The translations under genes and the position numbers were made by a program. Shown piece by piece: positions 1 through 8,835 of a DNA stretch of 64,000 nt. The DNA is from CADCUY01 sp964242735. Its GTDB lineage: Bacteria; Actinomycetota; Actinomycetes; Actinomycetales; Quadrisphaeraceae. The notes below the pieces were generated by a model. The model saw nothing but the letters and a program-made list of their open reading frames with translations, made no database searches and was not told the origin of the DNA. Location: positions 77,408 to 141,407 of the forward strand of contig CAXTAK010000008.1 of NCBI GenBank assembly GCA_964242735.1, given 5' to 3'. Every line of letters starts with the position of its first letter. Position 1 is the first letter of the stretch.

Positions 1-132
1 CGGCTCGGCGGAGGCCGTGGCGGGTGCGACGGGGTCCGCGACCGGCCCGGTGCGGTCCGCGGCGGTCAGGACCTCGGGGTGCGCGGTCGACGCCGGTGCG
101 GTGGCGAGCTCGGTCTCGGGGGTGCTGGTCAC
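1..132 (-). CDS. jag: Jag/SpoIIIJ-associated protein, N-terminal fragment (partial)
   Basis: Only the first 44 codons are in the window; the gene runs off the left edge. Reading from a GTG at 132 with a GAGGTGAT ribosome site just upstream gives an open, Ala/Pro/Thr/Glu-rich leader starting MTSTPETELATAP. No domain is visible, because the KH and R3H RNA-binding domains of Jag lie further on. The call rests on position: in actinobacteria the gene directly downstream of yidC is normally jag, and the leader of actinobacterial Jag proteins is often disordered like this. The gap to the yidC stop is 73 bases. The open frame and ribosome site are seen; the identity is inferred. Confidence 0.55.
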   Translation of the reverse strand, partial: MTSTPETELATAPASTAHPEVLTAADRTGPVADPVAPATASAEP

Positions 133-205
133 GACGATCACCTCGGGGATGTGGCGGGGCCGGGCCGGACCCGGTGGGTGATGGGGGCGCTCCGGCGCCG
201 GCGGG

Positions 206-1318
206 TCAGGCGCCGGATCCGGGCCGCCCGGCCGGACGGCGCGTGCTGCCGCCCTTCGGCCGGCTGGAGCCCTGGCGCTGCGGCGGCTGCTGGCGCTTGG
301 CCTGCTGGCGCTTCGGCTGCTGGCGCTGGCCGCTGACGGAGCGGGCCGTGGACGCGCCCGCGCCATCACTGGAGGAGCCGGTCGCCGTGGGACCGGCGAC
401 CACCTCACCGCGCACCTCGACGCTCCCACCCCTGCCCGCTGGGCCGTCCACCACCGGTCCGGGCTTGCCCTTGCGGGCCCGGCGCGCGGCGAGGGCCTGC
501 TCCGCCGGGGAACCGGGGGCGGGCATGCGCCGGATCACGTAGAACTGCTGCGCCCCGGTCCACAGGTTGGTGGTCAGCCAGTACACGAGCACCCCGAGCG
601 GGAAGTTGACGCCCGTGACGAGGAAGATCACGGGGAAGGCGTACAGCAGGATCTTCTGCTGCTGCGCGAAGGGGTTGTCCAGCGACGACGCCGGCATGTT
701 CTTCATCATCAGCTGCCGCTGGGTGAGGAACATCGTCAACGACATGAGGATGATCAGCGTCAGGGTCACCGCCTTGGCGGCGAAACCCTCGGTGTAGAGG
801 AAGGTGTCGGTCAGCTCGGCGCCGAAGAGGCTCGACCCCGCGGCCTGGCGCGCCAGCGTGCCGGTCAGCGGGCCGACGCCGTCCCCGTCGTTGCCGATCC
901 CGTTGTTCAGCACCCGGAACAGGGCGAAGAAGAACGGGGCCTGCAGCAGTGCGGGCAGGCACGAGGACAGCGGGTTGGTGCCGTGGGCCTTGTACATCTC
1001 CATCTGCTCGCGCCCCATGGCCGCGCGGCTGTCGGGGTCGGTCTTGCCCTTGTACTTCTGCTGGAGCTTGCGCATCTCGGGCTGCAGCAGCTGCAGGCCC
1101 CGCGAGGCCTTGATCTGCTTGAAGAACAGCGGGATCAGCAGGATGCGCAGGACCACCACGAGCCCGACGATCGACAGCGACCACGTCCAGCCGCTCGTCG
1201 GATCCATGCCGAGGGCGGTGGTGAGCAGCGCGTGGAACTGCACCATGATCCACGCCACCCCCCACTCCAGGGGGTAGAGCAAGCTGAGGAAGAAGTCGCC
1301 GATGGCGCCCATCACCAC
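206..1318 (-). CDS. yidC: Membrane protein insertase YidC/Oxa1
   Basis: This 370-residue polytopic insertase folds and inserts inner-membrane proteins alone or with SecYEG. The chain has the YidC core: a first membrane segment near residues 20-36, then WSLSIVGLVVVLRILLIPLF, whose Arg (about residue 58) corresponds to the hydrophilic-groove arginine, a Lys/Gln-rich cytoplasmic hairpin (RKLQQKYKGK), and further helices around ALLQAPFFFALF, LIILMSLTMFL and FPLGVLVYWLTTNLW. The C-terminal 100 residues are a low-complexity Ser/Gln/Arg-rich tail, common in actinobacterial YidC and probably ribosome-facing. The start is GTG at 1318 or ATG at 1312; both overlap the end of yidD, indicating translational coupling in the rpmH-rnpA-yidD-yidC-jag operon. 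Confidence 0.95.
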   Translation of the reverse strand: MVMGAIGDFFLSLLYPLEWGVAWIMVQFHALLTTALGMDPTSGWTWSLSIVGLVVVLRILLIPLFFKQIKASRGLQLLQPEMRKLQQKYKGKTDPDSRAAMGREQMEMYKAHGTNPLSSCLPALLQAPFFFALFRVLNNGIGNDGDGVGPLTGTLARQAAGSSLFGAELTDTFLYTEGFAAKAVTLTLIILMSLTMFLTQRQLMMKNMPASSLDNPFAQQQKILLYAFPVIFLVTGVNFPLGVLVYWLTTNLWTGAQQFYVIRRMPAPGSPAEQALAARRARKGKPGPVVDGPAGRGGSVEVRGEVVAGPTATGSSSDGAGASTARSVSGQRQQPKRQQAKRQQPPQRQGSSRPKGGSTRRPAGRPGSGA

Positions 1319-1659
1319 GTCCTTGTCAGGTCGGTCCGGTCACCGGCGCGAGCCGGCACGGGGTCGTAGCCACCGGGGGACCACGGGTTGCACCTCAGCA
1401 CCCGCCAGGCGGCGAGGGCGCTGCCGACCACCAACCCGCGAGTGGTGATGGCCTGGACGGCGTAGGAGGAGCAGGACGGTGCGTACCGACAGCGCGGGCC
1501 CAGCATGGGGGAGATCACCAGCTGGTACGCGCGCAGCAGCAGGACCGCGGCGCGGGCCGGCACGCTGATCACGACGGCGGCCACCCGGCGGGCGGTCCCG
1601 GCGCGAGTGGTGGCAGCGGGGCCGGGCAGGGCGCGTCCGTCCACCTCGGGGTCTGTCAT
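1312..1659 (-). CDS. yidD: Membrane protein insertion efficiency factor YidD
   Basis: This 115-residue protein is of the YidD family (often mis-named hemolysin), a small membrane-associated factor that helps YidC-dependent insertion. The diagnostic core LLLRAYQLVISPMLGPRCRY followed by APSCSSYAVQAI, and then RCNPWSPGGYDPVP, is complete, including the conserved cysteines. An N-terminal Ala/Arg-rich extension of about 30 residues precedes it. It overlaps rnpA by four bases and yidC by seven, so all three are co-translated. Confidence 0.95.
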   Translation of the reverse strand: MTDPEVDGRALPGPAATTRAGTARRVAAVVISVPARAAVLLLRAYQLVISPMLGPRCRYAPSCSSYAVQAITTRGLVVGSALAAWRVLRCNPWSPGGYDPVPARAGDRTDLTRTW

Positions 1660-2153
1660 CGAGCACCGCCCGAGTGCTCCGTGCGGTGCTGGTCGGAGCG
1701 GGAGCGGTCACGGCTCGTGGTGGCACGGGGGCGCAGGGCCGACCGCAGGTCGCGGTCCAGCTCGGTCCCCAGCTCGGCGCTGGAGGCAGCCGCCGCCCCG
1801 GGCGCGGCGCGGACGACCACGCGGGTGCCCGCTGGCAGGTGCGGTACGCGCTCGGCGAGCAGGTGGCGCAGCCGCCGCTTGACGGTGGTGCGGACCACCG
1901 CTCCCCCCACGGCCTTCGAGACCACCAGTCCCGCCAGCACGGGTGGCGGCGCGGCATCGTCGGGTGCGAGCGCGACCTGGCGACCGGGTGGAACGCTGCT
2001 GGTGGGCGCCCCGCCGTCCTGGCGCGCGTCAGCACCGGTGGACGCACCACCGAGGATGTGGACGACGAGCAGCGGGGACCCGGTGCGGCGCCCGCCACGC
2101 ACCACCTCGCGGAAGTCCGTGGAGCGCCGCATCCGGTACCGGGCGGGGAGCAC
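1656..2153 (-). CDS. rnpA: Ribonuclease P protein component
   Basis: This is the protein subunit of RNase P, which helps the catalytic RNA remove 5' leaders from pre-tRNAs. The start is taken as GTG 2153, giving MLPARYRMRRSTDFREVVRG, the usual RnpA opening. The basic helix RTTVKRRLRHLLAE carries the RNA-binding signature, though the usual Asn of the RNR motif is replaced by Thr. It is 165 residues against a usual 115-130: an insert of about 37 residues (roughly 35-72, Gly/Ala/Pro-rich) sits between the LLVVHI strand and LAGLVVSKAVG. It lies 14 bases after rpmH and overlaps yidD by four. Confidence 0.92.
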   Translation of the reverse strand: MLPARYRMRRSTDFREVVRGGRRTGSPLLVVHILGGASTGADARQDGGAPTSSVPPGRQVALAPDDAAPPPVLAGLVVSKAVGGAVVRTTVKRRLRHLLAERVPHLPAGTRVVVRAAPGAAAASSAELGTELDRDLRSALRPRATTSRDRSRSDQHRTEHSGGAR

Positions 2154-2167
2154 CGGGACGGTCGCGG

Positions 2168-2305
2168 TCAGGCGGACAGCTCGGTGCGCCCCTTGTGGCG
2201 CCGCGCGGCGAGGATGGCGCGCCCGGCGCGGGTGCGCATGCGCAGCCGGAACCCGTGCACCTTGGCACGGCGCCGGTTGTTGGGCTGGAAGGTCCGCTTG
2301 CTCAC
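2168..2305 (-). CDS. rpmH: 50S ribosomal protein L34
   Basis: This 45-residue ribosomal protein starts at GTG 2305. The sequence MSKRTFQPNNRRRAKVHGFR continues to RMRTRAGRAILAARRHKGR and matches L34 along its whole length. It is the first gene of the minus-strand operon that diverges from dnaA, the standard arrangement around bacterial origins. Confidence 0.97.
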   Translation of the reverse strand: MSKRTFQPNNRRRAKVHGFRLRMRTRAGRAILAARRHKGRTELSA

Positions 2306-2605
2306 GAGGTCTGCTCCATCTGGTCTCGCCGGCTCGTCTCGCCGGGCGTGATCGCCGTCCGGGCGGTGCCCCGCGCAGTGGTGCGCGAGCCGCCCGGCGA
2401 CCGCAACTGCTCGACGGTACGGGTGCCCGAGCGCCGGGGTCAACCCGGCCCACTACCCACAACAGGATGTACACAGGTTGTGGACAGGTCTGTGGATCAG
2501 TCACGATGTCCGACCTCGGCCCGCCGCTGCGGCGACCTGTGGGCCCCGACGGCCGCCGGTGCCCGGCCGGGGTGCTCGGCCGGGCCGAGGAGCGAGGAGC
2601 GTGGC
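2306..2605. promoter_or_regulatory. rpmH-dnaA divergent control region with DnaA boxes
   Basis: This 300-base spacer separates divergent rpmH and dnaA and should hold both promoters. Two close matches to the DnaA box (TTGTCCACA type, here reversed) lie side by side: TGTGGACAG at 2479-2487 and TGTGGATCA at 2491-2499, with TGTACACAGG just before. Such boxes in front of dnaA are a known basis of DnaA autoregulation. I could not assign -10/-35 elements with confidence. GAGGAG at 2594-2599 is the ribosome site that sets the dnaA start. Confidence 0.6.
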
Positions 2606-4192
2606 GTGGCAGCAGAGGACCTCCCGCAGGTGTGGCGGGCCGTGATGGGCGCTCTCGGCACCGACGCGCGCGTCACCTCGCAGCAGCGCGCCTTCCTGCG
2701 CCTGACCAGGCCCCTGGGCCTGCTCGACGGGACGGCGCTGGTCGCGGTGCCCAACGAGCTGACGCGGGAGGTGCTGGAGCACCGCGTGCGCGGACCGGTG
2801 CTGGAGGCCCTCGCACTGCAGCTGGGCCGCCCCGTCCTGCTCGCCATCAGCGTCGACCCCTCCCTCGACGGGGACGGAGCACCGGCGCCGAGGTCCGGTG
2901 CGGTCCCGGAGGGCCCCGCTGGCGCGGGCGCCGACGAGGACGTCGACGACGTCGACCCGGCGGACGCGGTGGGCGGAGCGGTCGGCAGCGCCCCGGGGTC
3001 GGCGCCGGAGGACGGCGACGGCGGGGGCGCCCACGGCGAGGGCCTGCGCCCGGCTGAGGACGGCGGTCTCTTCGCGGTGGACCGCCCGCTCAGCTCGACC
3101 CCGGGCAGCCGCCGGCCCCGGCGCGAGCGCGAGTCGCGGCGCGACGTCGAACCGGCGCGCCTGAACCCCAAGTACACCTTCGACACGTTCGTCATCGGCG
3201 CGTCCAACAGGTTCGCGCACGCCGCGGCCTTCGCCGTCGCCGAGGCCCCGGCCAAGGCGTACAACCCCCTGTTCGTCTACGGGGACTCCGGGCTGGGCAA
3301 GACCCACCTCCTGCACGCCATCGGGGAGTACGCCCAGCACCTCTTCGTGGGGGTCAAGGTGCGCTACGTCAACTCCGAGGAGTTCACGAACGACTTCATC
3401 AACTCCATCCGCGACGACAAGGCCGGGGTGTTCCAGCGCCGCTACCGCGACGTCGACGTGCTGCTCATCGACGACATCCAGTTCCTGTCGAACAAGGTGC
3501 AGACGCAGGAGGAGTTCTTCCACACCTTCAACACCCTGCACAACGCCGAGAAGCAGGTCGTCATCACCTCGGACCTGCCACCAAAGCAGCTGTCGGGCTT
3601 CGAGGAGCGCATGCGGTCCCGCTTCGAGTGGGGTCTGATCACCGACATCAACCCCCCCGACCTCGAGACGCGCATCGCCATCCTGCGCAAGAAGGCCGTC
3701 GGGGAGCGGCTGCAGGCGCCCGACGACGTGCTGGAGTTCATCGCGTCGAAGATCTCGACCAACATCCGCGAGCTGGAGGGCGCGCTGATCCGCGTGACCG
3801 CCTTCGCCAACCTCAACCGCGCCGACGTGGACCTGCCCCTGGCGGAGGTGGTGCTGAAGGACCTCGTCACCGGCGCCGAGACCGGCGACGTGTCGGTGGC
3901 GACGATCATGTCGCAGACCGCGACCTACTTCGAGCTGAGCATCGAGGACCTCTGCGGGGCGTCCCGCTCCCGGGCGCTGGCCCACGCCCGCCAGGTGGCC
4001 ATGTACCTGTGCCGCAGCCTCACGCAGCTCTCCCTGCCCAAGATCGGGCAGGCCTTCGGGGGGCGCGACCACACCACGGTGATGCACGCGAACAAGAAGG
4101 TCCGCGACTCGATGGCCGACGACCGCACCGTCTACACCGAGGTCAGCGAGCTGACGAGCCGCATCAAGGAGGCTCACCGCGGCACCCTGTGA
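2606..4192 (+). CDS. dnaA: Chromosomal replication initiator protein DnaA
   Basis: DnaA (528 residues) binds oriC boxes and opens the origin. Domain I spans about 1-85; a long acidic Gly/Ala/Asp/Pro linker, domain II, spans about 85-185. The AAA+ core follows, with Walker A GDSGLGKT (226-233) and Walker B LLIDDIQF, and domain IV carries the box-recognition signature GGRDHTTVMHANKKV. The start is GTG 2606 behind GAGGAG with 6-7 bases spacing. The frame stays open far upstream into rpmH, so a longer call would be wrong. It is followed directly by the origin. Confidence 0.96.
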   Translation: MAAEDLPQVWRAVMGALGTDARVTSQQRAFLRLTRPLGLLDGTALVAVPNELTREVLEHRVRGPVLEALALQLGRPVLLAISVDPSLDGDGAPAPRSGAVPEGPAGAGADEDVDDVDPADAVGGAVGSAPGSAPEDGDGGGAHGEGLRPAEDGGLFAVDRPLSSTPGSRRPRRERESRRDVEPARLNPKYTFDTFVIGASNRFAHAAAFAVAEAPAKAYNPLFVYGDSGLGKTHLLHAIGEYAQHLFVGVKVRYVNSEEFTNDFINSIRDDKAGVFQRRYRDVDVLLIDDIQFLSNKVQTQEEFFHTFNTLHNAEKQVVITSDLPPKQLSGFEERMRSRFEWGLITDINPPDLETRIAILRKKAVGERLQAPDDVLEFIASKISTNIRELEGALIRVTAFANLNRADVDLPLAEVVLKDLVTGAETGDVSVATIMSQTATYFELSIEDLCGASRSRALAHARQVAMYLCRSLTQLSLPKIGQAFGGRDHTTVMHANKKVRDSMADDRTVYTEVSELTSRIKEAHRGTL

Positions 4193-4558
4193 GGGGTCCC
4201 GCGGGTGGGCCCCGACCCTGTGGACGGAGGACCGAGAACGGTGGACATCCACCCCCTCATCGGTGGACGGCGGGGGGCCCTGCTGTGGACGGGCTGTGGA
4301 CGGAACTCTGTCATCCACAGACCCACGGGGTGCCTGTGGACGGCCGTCCACAGGCCATCCACAGGCCGATCTAGGCCCTGAGCTGCGAGAACGGCATTTG
4401 TCCACCGTATCCACAGCGCCTACGACGACGACGGAACCCTCTACCTCCGGATCCGATGGTCCACGCACATCTGGGGATGGGGACGAGGTCGAGGTCACCG
4501 GTCTGTCGGTATGGTGCGCCCGCCGGCACGGACAGGACGACGACGGGAGGGGCAGCGC
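4193..4558. other. Chromosomal replication origin oriC
   Basis: The dnaA-dnaN spacer is crowded with DnaA boxes in both orientations. Forms close to TTGTCCACA/TTATCCACA include TGTGGACGG at 4219, 4284, 4295 and 4335, TCATCCACA at 4311, CCGTCCACA at 4344, CCATCCACA at 4355, TTGTCCACC at 4398 and GTATCCACA at 4407; weaker ones lie at 4240, 4262 and 4458. No box is a perfect consensus; the C/G-rich variants are typical of high-GC actinobacteria. I see no clear AT-rich unwinding element, although 4385-4415 is the least GC-rich stretch. The dnaN ribosome site GGGAGGGG is at 4545-4552. Confidence 0.9.
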
Positions 4559-5731
4559 GTGAGGTTCCGGGTAGAGCGAGACGCGCTGGCCGAGGCCGTC
4601 GCGTGGACGGCGCGCGCCCTGCCCCAGCGCCCCCCCGTGCCCGTGCTGGCCGGGATCCTCGTCGAGGCCGACGCCGCGGGCAGCCTGCGGCTCTCCTGCT
4701 TCGACTACGAGGTCTCCGCCCGCACGGAGGTGGCCGCGGAGGTCACCGGACCCGGGAGCGCCCTGGTCTCCGGGCGGCTGCTCGCCGACATCACCAAGTC
4801 CCTGCCGGCCCGCCCGGTGGAGGTCGTCCAGGACGGCGCGAAGCTCAGCGTCACCTGCGGGGCCAGCCGCTTCGCCCTGCTCACCATGCCGGTGGAGGAG
4901 TACCCGTCGCTGCCCGCGATGCCCCCGGCGCTGGGCACGGTCGCCGGCGACGTGCTCAGCGACGCCGTCGCCCGCGTCGCGCTCGCCGCGAGCCGCGACG
5001 AGACCCTGCCCATCCTCACCGGGGTGCGCGTGGAGCTCGAGGGCGACGTCCTCACGCTGCTGGCCACCGACCGGTACCGCCTGGCGATGCGCGAGCTGCC
5101 CTGGCGCTCGGCCTCCTCGAGCACCTCCGCGGTGGCCCTGGTGCGCGCGCGCACCCTCAGCGACGTCGCGAAGTCACTGGGCAGCGGGGACGTGACCATC
5201 GCCCTGGCCACCGAGGCCGACGGCGGCGCCGGGACCGGCGGCGTCGGGGGCCGTCGCGGGAGCGGCAGCGGCATGGCCGGCTTCGAGGCGGGCGGACGCC
5301 GGTCGACGTCGCAGCTGGTCGACGGCGACTACCCCAAGGTGCGCGCCCTGTTCCCCGCGGAGGCGCCGGTGACGGCGGTGGTCTCCACCCCCGCCCTGCT
5401 CGAGGCGGTGCGCCGCGTGGCCCTGGTCGCCGAGCGCAACACCCCCGTCCGCCTCTCCTTCTCCGCCGGTCAGGTGGTGCTCGAGGCCGGGCAGGGCGAG
5501 GACGCGCAGGCCTCCGAGAGCATCGAGGCCACCCTGAGGGGCGAGGACATCACCATCGCCTTCAACCCCCAGTACCTGCTCGACGGGCTCTCCGCGGTGG
5601 GGGCGCCCTGCGTGCGGCTGTCCTTCACCCAACCCACCAAGCCCGCGGTGCTCACCGGGCAGGACGAGCTCGACGCCGACCACGACACCACCTACCGGTA
5701 CCTCCTCATGCCGGTCCGCCTCGCGGGCTGA
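4559..5731 (+). CDS. dnaN: DNA polymerase III beta sliding clamp
   Basis: The ring-shaped processivity clamp (390 residues) tethers polymerase III and other enzymes to DNA. The N-terminus MRFRVERDALAEAVAWTARA, the middle LATDRYRLAMRELPW and the C-terminal YLLMPVRL tail are all typical. The start is GTG 4559 behind GGGAGGGG. A Gly/Arg/Ser-rich insert of about 18 residues (roughly 220-238) interrupts domain 2-3 just before GFEAGGRRSTSQLVDGDYPK, where other clamps have a short loop; it is probably surface-exposed and harmless. Confidence 0.95.
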   Translation: MRFRVERDALAEAVAWTARALPQRPPVPVLAGILVEADAAGSLRLSCFDYEVSARTEVAAEVTGPGSALVSGRLLADITKSLPARPVEVVQDGAKLSVTCGASRFALLTMPVEEYPSLPAMPPALGTVAGDVLSDAVARVALAASRDETLPILTGVRVELEGDVLTLLATDRYRLAMRELPWRSASSSTSAVALVRARTLSDVAKSLGSGDVTIALATEADGGAGTGGVGGRRGSGSGMAGFEAGGRRSTSQLVDGDYPKVRALFPAEAPVTAVVSTPALLEAVRRVALVAERNTPVRLSFSAGQVVLEAGQGEDAQASESIEATLRGEDITIAFNPQYLLDGLSAVGAPCVRLSFTQPTKPAVLTGQDELDADHDTTYRYLLMPVRLAG

Positions 5732-5818
5732 CCGACCAGCACTGCCGCCACGTCCTCACCCACCACGCCCAGCACAGCCCGCACCGCCACCACCCCCTCC
5801 GCGCGAACAGGAGCCACC

Positions 5819-6820
<1,002 letters not shown>

Positions 6821-6845
6821 GCCCCGCTGCCGCCGCCCGCCCGAC

Positions 6846-8051
6846 GTGCACGTCACCCACCTGTCCCTGACCGACTTCCGCTCCTACGCGCGCGCCGAGG
6901 TGGCCCTGCGCCCGGGGGTCACGACCATCGTGGGGCGCAACGGGCAGGGCAAGACCAACCTCGTGGAGGCCCTGGCCTACACCGCCACCCTGGCCAGCCA
7001 CCGGGTCTCCACCGACGCGCCGCTGGTGCGCACCGGCGCCGACCGGGCGATCGTGCGCACCGCGATCGACCGCGGGGCGCACCCGGCGCTGGTAGAGCTG
7101 GAGATCCTGCCGGGGCGGGCCAACCGGGCGCGCCTGAACCGCGCGCCCGCGACCCGGCCCCGCGACGTCCTGGGGGTGCTGCGCACGGTCCTGTTCGCCC
7201 CCGAGGACCTGGCCGTGGTGAAGGGGGAGCCGGACGGGCGCCGCCGCTTCCTCGACGAGACCCTCGTCGCCCTCGCCCCGCGCCTGGCGGGGGTGCGGGC
7301 GGACTACGCCGAGGTGCTGCGCCAGCGCAGCGCGCTGCTGCGCACCGCCCGCGCGCGCGGCGCACCGCCCGCGGCGCTGGAGGTCTGGGACTCCCACCTC
7401 GCCGGCGCCGGCGCCGAGCTGCTGTTCTCCCGGCTGCACCTGGTGCGGCGCATCGCCCCGCACGTGGGTCGCGCCTACCAGCAGGTCAGCGGCGCCGACC
7501 CCGATGCGCCCTCCCCCGCGCAGCTGCGCTACCGCAGCTCGGTGCCCGAGGTCGACGCCCTGGACCCGCTCGCCGACGGCGGGTCGCCGCTGCCGGGGCG
7601 CGCCGAGCTCGCCGCGGCGCTGCTGGCGGCCCTGGCCGAGGCGCGCCGGGCCGAACTGGATCGCGGCGCGTGCCTGGTGGGCCCGCACCGCGACGACCTG
7701 GTGCTGGCCCTGGACGGGCTGCCGGCCCGCGGCTACGCCAGCCACGGGGAGTCGTGGTCGCTCGCGCTCGCCCTGCGCCTGGGCAGCTGGGCGCTGCTGC
7801 GCGGGTCCGGCACCGACGACCCCGCGGGCCCGGGACAGCCGGTGGTCGGCCCCGACCCCCGGGACGAGCCGGTGCTCGTGCTGGACGACGTCTTCGCCGA
7901 GCTGGATGCTGGACGCCGCCAGCGCCTCGCGGCGGTGGTCGCCGGCGCCGAGCAGGTGCTCATCACCGCGGCGGTCGACGACGACGTGCCGACGGAGCTG
8001 GCCGGGGACCGGCTGCGGGTCAGCGGGGGGGAGGTGGTGGGCGATGGCTGA
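6846..8051 (+). CDS. recF: DNA replication/repair protein RecF
   Basis: RecF (401 residues) is an SMC-like ATPase that loads RecA at gaps through RecFOR. It has MHVTHLSLTDFRSYARAEVA at the start, Walker A GRNGQGKT (30-37), the family motifs LFAPEDLAVVKGEPDGRRRF and CLVGPHRDDL, and the ABC-type end PVLVLDDVFAELDAGRRQRL. The signature loop SHGESWSLALALRLG is divergent: most RecF have the form S(Q/E)GQ. It overlaps the next gene by eight bases, so they are coupled. Confidence 0.95.
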   Translation: MHVTHLSLTDFRSYARAEVALRPGVTTIVGRNGQGKTNLVEALAYTATLASHRVSTDAPLVRTGADRAIVRTAIDRGAHPALVELEILPGRANRARLNRAPATRPRDVLGVLRTVLFAPEDLAVVKGEPDGRRRFLDETLVALAPRLAGVRADYAEVLRQRSALLRTARARGAPPAALEVWDSHLAGAGAELLFSRLHLVRRIAPHVGRAYQQVSGADPDAPSPAQLRYRSSVPEVDALDPLADGGSPLPGRAELAAALLAALAEARRAELDRGACLVGPHRDDLVLALDGLPARGYASHGESWSLALALRLGSWALLRGSGTDDPAGPGQPVVGPDPRDEPVLVLDDVFAELDAGRRQRLAAVVAGAEQVLITAAVDDDVPTELAGDRLRVSGGEVVGDG

Positions 8052-8649
8052 GCCGGGTGACGACGCCGCTGCGGCTGCTGCTGCTGCGAGCGCCGCCGGG
8101 GACGCCACCGACGACGCTGCGGTGAGCGGCGGCGAGGACGACGCCGCCCGGGCCGCGCTGAACCGGGCGCGTGCGGCGGCCCGGGCCCGCGGGCACTCCT
8201 CCGGGACGCCCGCCCGCGGGGGTCGAGGCGCGCAGGGGACCAGCAGGAGCGGTGCCGCCGCCCCCTCGACCGCGGGCGCCGGACCCGACGCCCGCGACCC
8301 CCAGCGGGTGCAGGGCAGCATCGGCCGCCTGGTGGCCGAGCGCGGGTGGTCGCAGCCGGTGGCGATCGGGGGGGTGATGGGCCGGTGGCCGCAGGTCGTC
8401 GGCCCTGCCCTGGCCGAGCACTGCACCCCCGAGCGGTTCGAGGACGGGGTCCTGGAGGTGCGGGCCGGCTCCACCGCGTGGGCCACCCAGGTGCGCCTGC
8501 TGGCGCCGGTGGTGCTGCGCCGCCTCGGGGAGGAGCTCGGGCCGGGTGTCGTGCAGCGCGTCGTCGTCCGCGGGCCGGTGGCCCCCACCTGGCACCGGGG
8601 CTCGCGGTCCACCTCCGACGGGCGCGGACCCCGCGACACCTACGGCTGA
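8044..8649 (+). CDS. dciA: DciA-type helicase loader/regulator (DUF721)
   Basis: This 201-residue protein belongs to the DUF721/DciA family, the ancestral loader of the replicative helicase DnaB, always found between recF and gyrB in actinobacteria (Rv0004 in M. tuberculosis). The first 80 residues are a disordered Ala/Gly-rich segment; the conserved domain begins near VQGSIGRLVAERGWSQPVAI and includes WPQVVGPALAEHCTPERFED and GVLEVRAGSTAWATQVRLLA. The start is ATG 8044, inside the end of recF. Identity is firm at family level; the loader role is from established work in other bacteria. Confidence 0.88.
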   Translation: MAEPGDDAAAAAAAASAAGDATDDAAVSGGEDDAARAALNRARAAARARGHSSGTPARGGRGAQGTSRSGAAAPSTAGAGPDARDPQRVQGSIGRLVAERGWSQPVAIGGVMGRWPQVVGPALAEHCTPERFEDGVLEVRAGSTAWATQVRLLAPVVLRRLGEELGPGVVQRVVVRGPVAPTWHRGSRSTSDGRGPRDTYG

Positions 8650-8788
8650 CGCGCGTCCCTCGCCCACCGGCAGCCCCGCTCTGGTACCGGGGCACGCTCG
8701 GGACGGTCGAGGCGCTCTCCGAGCCGCCCAGGGGGCCTCCAGGGGGTCCTGGCGGTGGAGCCTGCCCGCCCGTGGAGCGGGCTCGCGA

Positions 8789-8819
8789 TACGATGGGGGC
8801 TCGCGGCCCGTCGGGCCGC
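8789..8819 (+). promoter_or_regulatory. Probable gyrB promoter -10 and leader hairpin
   Basis: TACGAT at 8789-8794 is a good actinobacterial -10 element; no convincing -35 precedes it. Downstream, 8803-8819 is an almost perfect palindrome (GCGGCCCG, one base, CGGGCCGC) lying in the presumed gyrB leader just before the AGGAGA ribosome site (8827-8832). Its loop is too tight to fold exactly as written, so the inner pairs would open. A role in supercoiling-sensitive control of gyrB is a guess. Confidence 0.4.
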
Positions 8820-8835
8820 CGTGGACAGGAGAACC

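Noticed and set aside
2501..4498. Very long open frame antisense to dnaA and oriC
   Set aside because: It lacks motifs and has the Val/Gly/Arg/Leu composition produced by reading GC-rich codons on the reverse strand. It also spans the origin boxes.
8803..8819. Palindrome before gyrB read as a transcription terminator
   Set aside because: It lies between a promoter-like TACGAT and the gyrB ribosome site, so termination there would silence gyrB; kept only as a leader element.
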